Shown here: one piece after another, positions 37,509 to 47,300 of the stretch
How the letters are laid out: the number at the start of each line of letters is the position of its first letter
Position numbering within the stretch: position 1 is the stretch's first letter
Notes under the pieces: model-generated
Told to the model about the DNA's origin: nothing
What the model saw: only the letters and a program-made list of their open reading frames with translations
Database searches by the model: none
Position numbers and translations under genes: made by a program
Origin: Umezawaea beigongshangensis
GTDB lineage: Bacteria; Actinomycetota; Actinomycetes; Mycobacteriales; Pseudonocardiaceae
Assembly: GCF_016464305.1 (NCBI RefSeq)
Contig: NZ_JAEIOJ010000006.1
Coordinates: 310,001-374,000, forward strand
DNA: 64,000 nt
Direction of reading: 5' to 3'

Positions 37509-37976
37509 TCAGCGCGGCGGGCCGACGACGATCGAGCCGTGGGCCTCGGCCGCCGCGGCGAGGAGCGCGGGGGCGAGGGCGAAGCCGTCGGGCCTCGGCG
37601 TCGACAGGTCCCGGCCCGCCTGGCGGAACATGCCCTCGATGCCGCTCGGGGTGGCGATCATCAGCAGGTCGGCCCGCTCGGAGGTGATGCGGTAGCCGTG
37701 GGGGACGTTCTTCGGCAGGAAGACGATGCCCCCCTCCTCCAGTTCGCTCTCCTGCTCGCCCGACCACACCAGGGCGGTTCCGCTGATCAGCAGGAAGACC
37801 TCGTCCTCGCGGGTGTGCACGTGCATCGGCGGTGCCTGGCCCCTGCCGACGTCGAACCTGCCCACGGTGAGCTGGCCGTCGGTGGCGACGCCGTCGAGCA
37901 GGATCGAGAAGGTGTTGCCGCCGAGCCACTCCAGCTTCTGCTGCTGCGCCGGCTGCGCCAGGTACGACATGCTCAT
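37509..37976 (-). CDS. Cupin-domain protein
   Basis: 155 residues. Single cupin barrel with metal-binding motif 1 PPMHVHTREDEVFLLISG (~residues 49-66) and motif 2 GIVFLPKNVPHGYRI (~83-97). Quercetinase-like and related oxygenase families share this form; the substrate is not apparent. ATG at 37976 follows GGGAGGAAC. It is convergent with the aminotransferase relic (7 bp gap). Confidence 0.85.
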   Translation of the reverse strand: MSMSYLAQPAQQQKLEWLGGNTFSILLDGVATDGQLTVGRFDVGRGQAPPMHVHTREDEVFLLISGTALVWSGEQESELEEGGIVFLPKNVPHGYRITSERADLLMIATPSGIEGMFRQAGRDLSTPRPDGFALAPALLAAAAEAHGSIVVGPPR

Positions 37977-38051
37977 GATCAGTTCCTCCCGTCGGAACAC
38001 CTGTCCGAACAGCAAACCGGTGAGATGCTTCCCGAGAGGGTGAACTTGCTG

Positions 38052-38073
38052 CGGTCGGCGGAATCGCCGACCG
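38052..38073. promoter_or_regulatory. Inverted repeat upstream of the cupin gene
   Basis: CGGTCGGCG-GAAT-CGCCGACCG, a perfect 9-bp inverted repeat 76 bp before the cupin start. It could be an operator for cupin or the terminator of the Cys-rich gene that ends at 38246; context does not decide. Confidence 0.4.
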
Positions 38074-38245
38074 GACGGGGGTCGGAGGGGCCGTGGCCGG
38101 CACGAACCCCGAGGCCGGACGGCCGCCCTCGGCCACCACGACCGGGACCGCCGCCGTCGAGCGGGCCGCCGAGCCGCGCGTGCTCGACCGGCTGGAGCGG
38201 CACCCGACCGGGGTCGCCGGCGCGCCTCCCGGCCGAGCGCCCCCG

Positions 38246-38899
38246 TCACGTGCCGGGCCGCGCCGGGTGCAGCACCCAGGAGCTGACCCGGTCGCCGGTG
38301 GCCGTCGCCCCGCGGTCGACGACGAGGGGACGGCCGTCGGCCAGCAGGTCGTCCGCCGTGACGTCCACGACCCGCAGTCCGGCTCCGGTGAGGTTCGGGC
38401 ACCGCCCGGCGGCCACCCGCAGGCACCGCCCGTGCAGCGCGCTGTCGTTGCGCACGTCCCCGTTGCCCTCGGCCAGGACCTTCGCGCGGGTGGGCAGCGG
38501 CAGCCCGCACACCTGGCAGGACCAGGTGAGCTGGCAGTGCTGGAGCCGCCGGGCGTCGACCCGGCTCCACCACGGCCGCCCCGCGGTGACCGGCGTGACG
38601 TAGGGGTGCGGCAGACCGCGCAGCAGCGGCCGGGGGAAGCCCGGTCCCGGAGCGGGCACGTCCAGTCCCAGGTCGACCCGGCGCTCCTGCGCACGCCACA
38701 GCTCGACGCCGGTCCCCGCCGCCGGGCACTCCGGGTCGGTGCACACCAGCGCGTCCAGGTCGAACCCGAGACCGCCGTCGCACCGCTCGCAGCGGAACAG
38801 CGGTGCGCGGACGTCCTCGCGCGACGCGGGCGCGGTGGTCGGCGCGGACTCGTCGACCGGCTCGGCGCTGGCCCGGGCGACCGCCTCCTCGTGCGTCAT
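38246..38899 (-). CDS. Cys-rich (zinc-ribbon) protein of unknown function
   Basis: 217 residues. First cysteine cluster FRCERCDGGLGFDLDALVCTDPEC at ~37-60, second cluster HCQLTWSCQVCGLPLP at ~124-139, with a later HGRCLRVAAGRC. The middle has PFPRPLL/TPVTAGRPWW-type loops. It resembles hypothetical proteins of streptomycetes and their phages; no enzyme motif seen. ATG at 38899 is preceded by GGAGGCCGGGAG, which decides the start over upstream in-frame codons. Confidence 0.7.
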   Translation of the reverse strand: MTHEEAVARASAEPVDESAPTTAPASREDVRAPLFRCERCDGGLGFDLDALVCTDPECPAAGTGVELWRAQERRVDLGLDVPAPGPGFPRPLLRGLPHPYVTPVTAGRPWWSRVDARRLQHCQLTWSCQVCGLPLPTRAKVLAEGNGDVRNDSALHGRCLRVAAGRCPNLTGAGLRVVDVTADDLLADGRPLVVDRGATATGDRVSSWVLHPARPGT

Positions 38900-38996
38900 C
38901 TCCCGGCCTCCGAGATCCCCGGAACAGGTGGACCGGGCCTCCACGGTAGAGCAGTCCGAGGCGGTGTCGCACGAACCCGTCCGCTCGTTGCCGTTC

Positions 38997-39014
38997 TGGC
39001 AATTATGATTGTCA
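38997..39014. promoter_or_regulatory. AT-rich imperfect palindrome in a divergent promoter
   Basis: TGGCAATTATGATTGTCA, 7 of 9 pairs symmetric (TGRCAAT...ATTGYCA). It is strikingly AT-rich in ~72 percent GC DNA, between the Cys-rich gene (minus) and the thioredoxin-reductase-like gene (plus). The arms recall Fur/Zur-type sites, but the 4-bp centre is not the canonical spacing. The factor is unknown. Confidence 0.5.
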
Positions 39015-39084
39015 TTTCCGTTGTTCACCGACCACAGTGGTGGCACGGCCGCGGACGACGCGGTGGACGAGCGGAGGAGAAGAC

Positions 39085-40059
39085 GTGGTGGACGAGAAGT
39101 ACGACGTGGTGGTGGTCGGCGGCGGCGCGGCCGGACTCGCGGGAGCGCTGGCCCTGGTGCGGGCCCGCCGGTCGGTGCTGGTGGTCGACGCGGGAGCGCC
39201 GCGCAACGCGCCCGCCGGGCACGTGCACAACTACCTGACCCGCGAGGGGACGCCGCCCGCCGAGCTGCTGGCGGCCGGGCGGGCCGAGGTGGCCGGCTAC
39301 GGCGGCGAGATCGTCACCGGTGGGGTCACCGCGGCCGAAGCCCTCGACGACGGCGGTTTCCGCGTGCAGCTCGACGGCGACCGGTCGGTGCGGGCGCGGC
39401 GGCTGCTGGTGGCCACCGGCCTGGTCGACGAGCTTCCCGACGTGCCGGGACTGGCCGAGCGGTGGGGCGACGACGTCCTGCACTGCCCGTACTGCCACGG
39501 GTGGGAGGTCCGCGACCAGCGCATCGGCGTGCTGTCCACCGGCCCGATGACCGGGCACCAGGCCCTGCTGTTCCGGCAGTGGAGCGCGGACGTGACCGTC
39601 TTCCTGCACGACGGCCCGCCGCTGGGCGCCGACGACCGCGAGCAGCTGGAGGCCAGGGGAGTGGCGCTCGTGGAGGGCGAGGTGGCCGCGCTGGAGGTCG
39701 CCGACGACCGGCTCACCGGCGTCCGGCTGCGCTCGGGCGAGGTCGTCCCGCTCCAGGCGCTCGTGGTCGCCCCGCGCTTCACCGCCCGCGCCGACGTGCT
39801 CGTCCAGCTCGGGCTGGAGCTGGCGGAGCAGCGCGTCGGGGACCAGGTGCTCGGCACCTTCGTGCCGGCCGGTCCCACCGGCGCCACGGCCGTTCCCGGC
39901 GTGTGGGTGGCGGGCAACGTCGCGGACCTGCGCGCCCAGGTGATCAGCGCCGCGGCCTCGGGACTGACGGCGGCGGCCGACCTCAACGCCGACCTCGTCG
40001 CCGAGGACACCCGGCTCGCCGTGGCCGCCCACCGCGCCCGCGCCGGCGTCGTGGTGTGA
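39085..40059 (+). CDS. Thioredoxin-reductase-like NAD(P)/FAD oxidoreductase
   Basis: 324 residues. FAD motif YDVVVVGGGAAGLAGALALVRARRSVLVVDAG at the N terminus, GHVHNYLTREGTPPAEL, LLVATGLVDELPDVPG, then HCPYCHGWEVRDQRIGVLS with a CxxC, and VPGVWVAGNVADLRAQVISAAASG near the end. The usual GxGxxA NADPH motif between the FAD halves is replaced by GVLSTGPMTGHQA, as in ferredoxin/flavin-dependent TrxR-like enzymes and the holomycin/gliotoxin dithiol oxidases. It may be a disulfide oxidoreductase of unknown partner. GTG at 39085 follows GGAGGAG. Confidence 0.82.
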   Translation: MVDEKYDVVVVGGGAAGLAGALALVRARRSVLVVDAGAPRNAPAGHVHNYLTREGTPPAELLAAGRAEVAGYGGEIVTGGVTAAEALDDGGFRVQLDGDRSVRARRLLVATGLVDELPDVPGLAERWGDDVLHCPYCHGWEVRDQRIGVLSTGPMTGHQALLFRQWSADVTVFLHDGPPLGADDREQLEARGVALVEGEVAALEVADDRLTGVRLRSGEVVPLQALVVAPRFTARADVLVQLGLELAEQRVGDQVLGTFVPAGPTGATAVPGVWVAGNVADLRAQVISAAASGLTAAADLNADLVAEDTRLAVAAHRARAGVVV

Positions 40060-40086
40060 GCGCCGAGGGGGTCCGCGACGGCGGAA

Positions 40087-40120
40087 CGGGCGGTGGGGAG
40101 TCGCCGCTCCCCACCGCCCG
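40087..40120 (+). terminator. Terminator after the TrxR-like gene
   Basis: Perfect 14-bp stem CGGGCGGTGGGGAG and complement with loop TCGCCG, 28 bp past the stop codon. Confidence 0.8.
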
Positions 40121-40276
40121 CTCCGGTGTCGTGCACCGCACCGGCAGACGCCTCTCGGCGAGTGGCCGCTCGTAGCGGCGAAGTGGTGAGGCCCGGGGGT
40201 CCTGCACCGGTGCGGCACCCGGTACAACGCCTCGCGCCGCCGGTTGTTCCCGGTGTCCGGCGGTGGTCCGCGCCGC

Positions 40277-41719
40277 TCACCTGATCGGGCGAGTCCGCGC
40301 CGCGGCGGTGCCCTCGCGCGCGGTGCGCTCCGCCGCCCGGTCCTCCCGGCGCTGGCCGGGGATGCGCCGGGTCAGCGGATCGCGCGCGACGACGGTCGCG
40401 CGCGCGCACTCCTGCCGCGCTGTCGGGGCGCGGCCGTGCTCGCCGGTCAGCAGCTCGCGCGCGAACAGGCGCACCAGGCCGCTCACCAGGTAGTCGCCGT
40501 CGGCGGCGGCGTGCAGCACCCGCGCGTCGACGAGCGCCTCCAGCTGCTCCTCGGCGGCGTCCAGCGCCAGCCCGGACACCACGGCGACGGTCCCGACGGC
40601 CACGGCCGGTCCCGGCAGGAGGCCGAGTCCGCGGAAGACCTTCCTGGCCGCCGGTGCGAGCCGGTCGTAGGAGTGCGCCAGCGCGCTGCGCACGTCCAGA
40701 TCACCCGCGGTGAGCGCGCTGAGCCGCCGAGCGGGGTCGCGCAGCCGCCGTTCGAGTCGGCTGATCGGCCAGTCGGGACGATCGGCCAGCCGGTTGCCCG
40801 CGATGCGCAGCGCGAGGGGCAGGTGGTCGCACAGCTCGGCGATGCGCAGTGCCGCGCCGGCCTCGGCCGCGACGCGGTCGTGCCCGGCGATCGCCCCGAG
40901 CAGCTCCACGGACTCGGCGGGGGAGAGCACCTCCAGCGCCAGGCGCACCACGGACTCCAATCCGGACAGCGTCCGCCTGCTCGTGATCAGCACCAGCGAG
41001 CCGGGACTGTTCGGCAGCAGGGGACGCACCTGCGCCTCGTCGGCCGCGTCGTCGGCCACGACCAGCAGCCGCAGGTCCCGCACGAGCCACTGGAACAGCG
41101 CCAGCCGGTCGTCGTCGGCCGGCGGCACGTCGCCGTCGTGCACGCCGATGGCGCGCAGCAGGTGCTCCGCCGCTGCGCCGGGCGACAGCGGGTCCGGCTG
41201 CGTGCCGCGGAGTCCGAGGAAGACGGTGCCGTCGGGGAACCGGTCGGCGAGCCGGTGTCCCGCTGAGACGGCCAGCGCGGTCTTGCCGACGCCCGGCTCG
41301 CCGAGCAGCGCGACCACGGCGGTCGTGTGCGCGTGGTCGTCGGCGACCGCGGTGATCCGGGCGAGCTGCTCCTGGCGCCCGGTCAGGTCGGCCACCGCTC
41401 TCGGCAGCGGGTGCGGTCGCCCGGCCGGCCATCCCGGAAGGACCGGGGTGGCCGCGCCCGCCCGTCCCGGCGCCAGCAGTCGCAGCAGCGCCACGCCTCC
41501 CGGAGCCAGCGCGGACGCGAGGGCCTCGACCGTGCTGCGTCTCGGCCGGTCCACCCGTCCCCGCTCCAGGTCGCTGATCGCGCGCGTGCTGAGACCGGAC
41601 CGCTCGGACAGCTCCTCCTGGGTGAGTCCGGCGAGCCTGCGGTGCTCGGCCACCAGGCGTGCGACGAACGCCCTGGTCGGAACACCGCTCGGAAGGTCAC
41701 TGTCCACTGTGGTCACCAT
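40277..41719 (-). CDS. XRE helix-turn-helix NB-ARC ATPase regulator
   Basis: 480 residues. XRE DNA-binding domain ~13-75 (VAEHRRLAGLTQEELSERSGLSTRAISDLERG). Linker, then NB-ARC STAND ATPase: P-loop ALLGEPGVGKTALAV (~136), Walker B LRLLVVADDAAD, GSLVLITSRR sensor, LCDHLPLALRIAGNRLADRP and the winged-helix part LAPAARKVFRGLGLLPG. The TPR repeats usual in AfsR-like and other STAND regulators are missing; the protein ends in an Arg-rich tail. Transcriptional switch driven by ATP and an unknown ligand. ATG 41719 is favoured over 41824 because the extra 35 residues are not domain-like. Confidence 0.85.
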   Translation of the reverse strand: MVTTVDSDLPSGVPTRAFVARLVAEHRRLAGLTQEELSERSGLSTRAISDLERGRVDRPRRSTVEALASALAPGGVALLRLLAPGRAGAATPVLPGWPAGRPHPLPRAVADLTGRQEQLARITAVADDHAHTTAVVALLGEPGVGKTALAVSAGHRLADRFPDGTVFLGLRGTQPDPLSPGAAAEHLLRAIGVHDGDVPPADDDRLALFQWLVRDLRLLVVADDAADEAQVRPLLPNSPGSLVLITSRRTLSGLESVVRLALEVLSPAESVELLGAIAGHDRVAAEAGAALRIAELCDHLPLALRIAGNRLADRPDWPISRLERRLRDPARRLSALTAGDLDVRSALAHSYDRLAPAARKVFRGLGLLPGPAVAVGTVAVVSGLALDAAEEQLEALVDARVLHAAADGDYLVSGLVRLFARELLTGEHGRAPTARQECARATVVARDPLTRRIPGQRREDRAAERTAREGTAAARTRPIR

Positions 41720-41982
41720 CCGTGTCGTGCGTGACGGGTGCCGCCGCCGTACCGGTGAACCGCGGTGGCCGGACCGGCGCCGGAGAGCGACCGACTGATT
41801 GTCCACGGTGACGAGCGTCGGCACACTCCGCTATTCCCGTGTCCGCGTCGCCGGCGGACGACCGGCAGATCGTTCTGCTGGCAGAACTTCGTGGACAGCC
41901 CTCCGCGCCGCTGCTGTGGTGGAGGGGGACGAACCGGTTCGGGGCCGGTCCCGGACCGGGGGGAGGTGCTGGGTTGCGCGGC

Positions 41983-43323
41983 TCACCGCCGGACGTCCCG
42001 CAGCGCGCCGCTGACGTTGAGCAGCTGGGCGCACCCCGAGGCCTGCTGCCCGGACGCGGGGGTGCCGGGGCGCGCGCACGTCACGTCGGCGGTGACGAGG
42101 GCGTTCTCCGGCACCTCGATCGGCGTGACCCAGTGGTAGTCCTGGTTGCGGAAGGTCTCCAGCGCGATCGTGGTGATGGTGCGGTCCCCGAAGGTGATCG
42201 TCATGACCCCCTCGTCGCCCTGGAAGTTCGCCACCACGACGTCGGTGATCAGGAAGATCTTCCCCGAGGGCACGGCGTAGGTGCCCACGTTGCGGGTGCC
42301 CCCGCCGGTGCGGACCTCGATGGTCGCCGAGCTCTGCTCCCCCAGCCCGCCCGCCGTGCCGTCGCCCGTCCCGTTCCCGTTCCCGCTTCCGGTGCCGTTC
42401 CCGCTGCCGTCCCCGGTGCCCTGCTCGCCGGTGCCGTCGCCGCTGCCCGTGCCGTTCCCGCCGCCGGGCCCGGTGGTGCTGCCCGTGTCCGGCTCGGCAC
42501 CGGCCTGCGCCTCGCGCTCGTCGGCGACCTCCACCGCCTTGTCCTCCGCGGCCTGCTCGGCGGTGCTCCGCACGGCCGGGCGCACCAGGGTGAACCACGC
42601 GAGCAGCAGTGCCAGCAGCAGTGCCAGCAGCGCGAGCAGCCAGCGCGGCAGGATCGGGAGCTGCACCAGCTCGCCGGGCAGCGGTGCCGTCCTGGCGGCC
42701 GGGTCGTCCTCGGCGCTCTCCTCCGCGCCGACCGCGTGCACCTCGAACGGCCACGTGACCGGTGTGCCGAACCAGATCCGCGTGCCCACCCGCACGCGCA
42801 GCCGCCCGTCCAGCTCGGTGCCCGGTTCGAGCCGCGACCGGTCCGGCGTCACGGCGAAGCGCAGGTCCTCACCCGCCTGGGAACTGCTCAGCAGGACGTC
42901 GGTCGACGCGTTTCCCAGGTTGCGCACCGAGACGCGGTAGCGGGCGCCCAGCCACCCGCGGCGGCGCTGCGGCACCAGCTGCGCCTGGAGCTGACCGAAC
43001 GGCTCGACGAGCACGGTCGTCTCGGGCACCACCACCGCGTCGGGCCGTTCGACGGGGAGCACCCGCACACCCAGCGGAACCCGGCCCGCGCGCACCTCGG
43101 GCGAGCGGGGCGGCGCGAGGCGCACGGTCACCTCCTGCGAGGTGCCGGGGTAGAGCGACACGCGCGCGGGCTGCACGGTGCTCCACGCGGCGCACTCGCC
43201 GACCACCTCCAGCTCGTAGCCCTCGACGATGTCGCCGTCGTTGCGGATGGTCACGGTCGTGCTCGCCTCACCGCCCGGCGTCACCACGACGGTGTCGAGT
43301 TCGATCTCAGCAGATGTGGTCAC
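41983..43323 (-). CDS. Ig-like, single-span membrane protein next to the eCIS
   Basis: 446 residues. Two immunoglobulin/CARDB-like sandwich domains at ~5-105 and ~115-205 (VVTPGGEASTTVTIRNDGDIVEGYELEV; RYRVSVRNLGNASTDVLL). One transmembrane segment follows at ~224-248 (PRWLLALLALLLALLLAWFTLV). A Gly/Thr/Ser/Asp linker covers ~280-330 and a C-terminal beta domain ~335-446 (ATIEVRTGGGTRNVGTYAVPSGKIFLITDVVV). There is no signal peptide, so the Ig part is probably inside and the C-terminal domain outside. GTG at 43323; the ribosome site is weak. Divergent from the eCIS regulator, so probably an accessory of that locus. Annotated 'hydrolytic protein' in related genomes (memory). Confidence 0.7.
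   Translation of the reverse strand: MTTSAEIELDTVVVTPGGEASTTVTIRNDGDIVEGYELEVVGECAAWSTVQPARVSLYPGTSQEVTVRLAPPRSPEVRAGRVPLGVRVLPVERPDAVVVPETTVLVEPFGQLQAQLVPQRRRGWLGARYRVSVRNLGNASTDVLLSSSQAGEDLRFAVTPDRSRLEPGTELDGRLRVRVGTRIWFGTPVTWPFEVHAVGAEESAEDDPAARTAPLPGELVQLPILPRWLLALLALLLALLLAWFTLVRPAVRSTAEQAAEDKAVEVADEREAQAGAEPDTGSTTGPGGGNGTGSGDGTGEQGTGDGSGNGTGSGNGNGTGDGTAGGLGEQSSATIEVRTGGGTRNVGTYAVPSGKIFLITDVVVANFQGDEGVMTITFGDRTITTIALETFRNQDYHWVTPIEVPENALVTADVTCARPGTPASGQQASGCAQLLNVSGALRDVRR
42361..42475. repeat. Low-complexity repeat encoding the GTG/GNG linker
   Basis: Irregular tandem copies of CCGTTCCCG/CCGGTGCCG-type hexa- and nonamers. They encode the flexible linker of the 41983-43323 product (GTGSGDGTGEQGTGDGSGNG region). 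Such tracts are prone to slippage between strains. Confidence 0.6.
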
Positions 43324-43376
43324 CGTGCGGACGCTAGGCGCGCGGGGGAGGCCGCGGCAGGGATGCGGGGGCAGAG

Positions 43377-43399
43377 CGCGGGCACCGCGAGTGCCCGCG
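43377..43399. promoter_or_regulatory. Inverted repeat between divergent eCIS flank genes
   Basis: CGCGGGCAC-CGCGA-GTGCCCGCG, a perfect 9-bp inverted repeat in the 172-bp space between the Ig/TM gene and the LuxR-type regulator. It is a candidate operator for either gene, or for autoregulation by the LuxR-type protein. Confidence 0.45.
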
Positions 43400-43495
43400 G
43401 GCCACCGACCGGCTGCCCGGCGTGGGGAGCGGAGCATCGCGGCGGTGGGGGTCGCCGATCACGGGGTCGAGATCCAGGTGAACGGAGCAGCGGGG

Positions 43496-44176
43496 ATGAG
43501 CGGTGCAGGGGACGTGACGATCGGCGGCGCATCGGGCGGGACGTCCGCCGGAGCGGGGCGGGTTCCGGTGGCGGTGTTCGCGGAGGACGACATCCTGAGG
43601 TCGGGGGTGTTCCACCAGTTGCGGCAGCGGCCAGAGGTGGAACTGCTGCCGCCGGAGGAGGTGTCGCGCGCCAGGGCGGCCCTGGTGGTGGTGGACCGGG
43701 TGGACGACGCGGTCGTGCGCGTGCTGCGGACGTTGCAGCGCGGCACGGCGACGCGGACCTGCCTGGTGGTCGGGAGGTTCGAGCCGAACGCGCTCCAGAC
43801 GGTGGTCGACTGCGGGGTGGCCGCGGTGATGCGCCGCTCCGACACGACGGGGGACCGGCTGGTGCGCACGGTCCTGGCGGTGGAGAAGGGCGAGGGCGTG
43901 CTGCCCGGCGACCTGGTGAGCCGGCTGCTCGACCACGTCGGCAGCCTCCAGCGGGCCGCGCTGGACCCGAGAGGACCGGGCCTGTCCACCCTGAGCAGCA
44001 GGGAGGTGGACATGCTGCGCCTGGTGTCGGAGGGGTTCGACACGGTGGAGATCGCGCAGAAGACGTCGTACTCCGAGCGCACGGTGAAGAACGTCCTGCA
44101 CGAGGTGACGACCCGGCTCAACCTGCGCAACCGGGCGCACGCCGTGGGCTACGCGATGCGCCACGGCCTCATCTGA
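43496..44176 (+). CDS. LuxR-family regulator with degenerate receiver (eCIS locus)
   Basis: 226 residues. N-terminal ~135 residues look like a receiver (VAVFAEDDILRSGVFHQL, ALVVVDRVDDAVV, AAVMRRSDT), but the invariant Lys is Arg and the acidic pocket is altered, so it is probably not phosphorylated. C-terminal LuxR helix-turn-helix: LSTLSSREVDMLRLVSEGFDTVEIAQKTSYSERTVKNVLHEVTTRLNLRNR. First gene on the plus strand of the eCIS locus, 130 bp before the propeller protein. It probably controls the locus. ATG at 43496 with GGAG eight bases upstream. Confidence 0.82.
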   Translation: MSGAGDVTIGGASGGTSAGAGRVPVAVFAEDDILRSGVFHQLRQRPEVELLPPEEVSRARAALVVVDRVDDAVVRVLRTLQRGTATRTCLVVGRFEPNALQTVVDCGVAAVMRRSDTTGDRLVRTVLAVEKGEGVLPGDLVSRLLDHVGSLQRAALDPRGPGLSTLSSREVDMLRLVSEGFDTVEIAQKTSYSERTVKNVLHEVTTRLNLRNRAHAVGYAMRHGLI

Positions 44177-44305
44177 CGGTCGGGCGTTGCCCGCGGGGCA
44201 CCGCCGGGATGCCCCCGGTCGTGGTCCCGCGGGCCTGTTCGCGCGGCGCGGCGCGGACGAGCGTGGAACCACGAGGACCGGCGGCGCGGAATCACGGGGT
44301 GAGCG

Positions 44306-47300
44306 GTGGGCGGCACGGCGGCACGGCGCAGGGTGGGCGCACTGGGCGCGGTGGGCGTGCTGCTGTGCGCCCTTCCGGTGGTCGTCGGGCGGCTCGCCGC
44401 CCCACCGGCCGCCGCGCAGGCGGACGATCCCGCCGGAGGACGGATCGTCTACGCGGGCACCGAGCACCTCGGCCTGGGCGTCGCGACGAACGGGGGCGTC
44501 AGCGATCCGCTGTTCGGTCCCGGCCCGGCCCACTTCGACCGGTCCGGCTCGGCGCGCGGGGACCTGCTGGTGTTCACGAGCCTGCGCGACGGGCCGCGCC
44601 AGCAGGTCTACCTGCGCGGTGCCGGCGGCGCGGTGCGGCGGCTGACCTCGGACCGGGACGCCGGACGGCCCCGGCTGTCGCCGGACGGCACGTTCGTCGT
44701 GTTCGACTCCGCGGAGCCGTCGGGGACGGGCGACGCCGTCCAGCGCGACCTGTGGCGCGTGGGCACCGACGGCACGGGCCTGCTGCGCCTCACGGACACG
44801 CCGTCGGACGAGACCTCGCCCGACGTGTCGCCGGACGGCGCGTTCCTCGCGTTCTCCAGCGACCAGGACCCCGAGCGGGGCCGCGAGATCTACCGGATGT
44901 CGCTCGCCGACGGCACGACGACCCGCGAGACCGACGAGCCGAGCGGGTCCGCGCTGGACCCGGACTGGAACCCGGTGGACGACGACGTGCACCGCAACCG
45001 CATCGCCTACGTGCTCGACCACCCGGAGACCGGCGTCCTGGCGAAGATGATCGACGGTGTGTGCGACTGCGGGCCGCTGCTGGGCGGCGAGCAGGCGTCC
45101 TGGCGGAGCGGCTCCCCGGCGTGGCTGCCCGACGGCGAGGGCGTGCTGGTCACCAGTCCCGGCCCGCTGGACGGCCCGCCTCGCGTGTACCGCGCCGTCG
45201 CCCGCTCGGCGGAGCCCGCGGTGCCGGTGCTCACCGAGGACCGCGCGCTCGACACGCCCACCTGGCTCGGCCCGCTCGACGGCGGCCGGGTCGTCGTCAC
45301 CAGGACCAACGCCCCCGACCGGCTCACCGCGACGCTCCAGGACGTGCGCCCGGACGGCGGGGACCCGCGCGACCTGGGCGTGACGGTGCTGCGCGAGGAC
45401 CCGAGCACCGACCCCGCGGGCGACCCGCTGTTCGACCCGGCCCCCGGTTTCGACCCGTGGACCGAGCGGCAGAGCTACACGCCCGACGGGCGGCGCATCG
45501 TCGTGACGCGGTTCGAGGACTCCCCGGCCGGGCGGATCCAGCGCATCTGGCTGGTCGAGGCGGACGGCTCTGACCCGCGCCCGCTGCCGTCGCAGGGCAG
45601 GGGACCGGCGGACTGGGACACCGACCCGGCGTTCTCCCCGGACGGGCGGTTCCTGGCGTTCACCAGGCAGTCGCCCGGCGGGGCCGGCCCGGCGGGAGGC
45701 ACCAGCCGGATCGTCGTCGCCGACGCCGTCACGGGAGCCGTCGTCGGCGCGGTGCCGGGAGACGCGGAGACCTCCGACGCGCAGCCGACGTGGTCCGCCG
45801 ACGGCACCACCGTCGCGTTCACCAGGGAGATGGTGATCAACGGCAGCGTCGGCAACAAGCACGTGTGGACCGCGGCGGCGGACGCGCTGGAGGAGCAGGA
45901 CGACCTCAGCGCCCGGCACTGCCCCGGCGACTGCGACGTCATCGACGACAGCCCGGCGTTCTCGCCCGACGGCACGCGGATCGCGTTCAACCGCAAGAGC
46001 GGCGGCGGCAGGGACGACGAGCGCACCGGCGTCTTGATCGCCTCCTCGGCCGGACCCGGCTGCGAGGTCGTGCTGCCGGTCGGGCTGCGCGACGATCCGG
46101 GGGCGTGCGGCCGGGAGCTGCCCGACACCTCCGGCACCGGCCCGTACCAGCCCCGCGACGTGGCGTGGAGCGCCGACGCGACGCGCGTGGTCCTCACGGC
46201 CAGGCGCGGGCTCGCGCGCAACACCCCGGAGCGCCTGTTCGCCCTCGACCTCGTCAGCGGCGCGCTGACCCCCTTCGGCGCGGACCTGCCGGGCAGGCAG
46301 AAGGAACCGGCGACGCAGCAGTCCGTGGACCTGGCCGCCGCCGCGCCGCCCGGCACGCCCGCGCTGGAGGTCGGCACCGCGACCTCGGTGGCGGTGGACG
46401 TCACCAACCGCGGTCCGTCCGCGTCCCCCGGCACGGCGGTCACCGTGTCCGTCCCGGCGGGGCTCGCGCTGGACGGGCTGAGCACCGGACGCGGCACCTG
46501 CGACGCGGCGGTCCTGCGCTGCGACCTGGGCGTGCTGGAACCGGGCGCCGTCGTCGTGGTCACCGCCGCGGTCACCGGCGCGGCGGCGGGCCGGCAGGAG
46601 GTCGGCTGGTCGGTGGCCGGCACCGTCGTCGACCCCGCACCCGCCGACAACGCCGCGACGACCGTCGTGCCCGTGGTGGACGCCCAGCCGCCCGAGACCA
46701 CACCGCCGACACCGGTTCCGCCCGAGCCGCCCGCGCCCCCACCACCCCCACCTCCGTCACCGTCACCGTCACCGCCGCCGTCACCACCGCTCGCCGGTCC
46801 GGCGCTGACCGTGGGCGCGCAGCCGCAGCCCGGCCACGTCGGCGGCCGGATCACGGTCACCTACACGGCCCGCAACGGCGCGAACGCGCTCGCCACCGGT
46901 CTGCGCCTGACGTTCGGGCTGCCGCGCGGCGTGCCCGTGGTGTCCGTGCCGCCGGGCTGCTCCGCCGCGGAGTGCGCGCTGCCGGACCTCGCGCCCGGCT
47001 CCACCGCGGTGCTGCGGATCGTCCTGGCGCCGAACGCCGTGCTGGACAGCACCGTCATCGGCGAGCTGCGCACCACGGGCACCGACGCGAACGCGGCGGA
47101 CAACCGCGCCACGACCCCGCTGCGCGTGCGGCAGCCGAGGATCGTCGCCGTGCCGCCGATCGGGAAGCCCGGCTTCGTGACCTCCGTGCGGGGCGTGGAC
47201 TTCCCGCCGGGAGCGCCGGTGGCGCTGACCTGGACGCCGGGCATCACCGCGTCCGCCGCGCCCGCGCGGCCCGCGGCGGACGGGCGGTTCACCGCCCAGC

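Noticed and set aside
41839-45573. 1244-codon open frame on the plus strand
   Set aside because: It runs antisense to the Ig/TM gene and out of frame through the LuxR and propeller genes, with Arg/Gly-rich composition and no domains.
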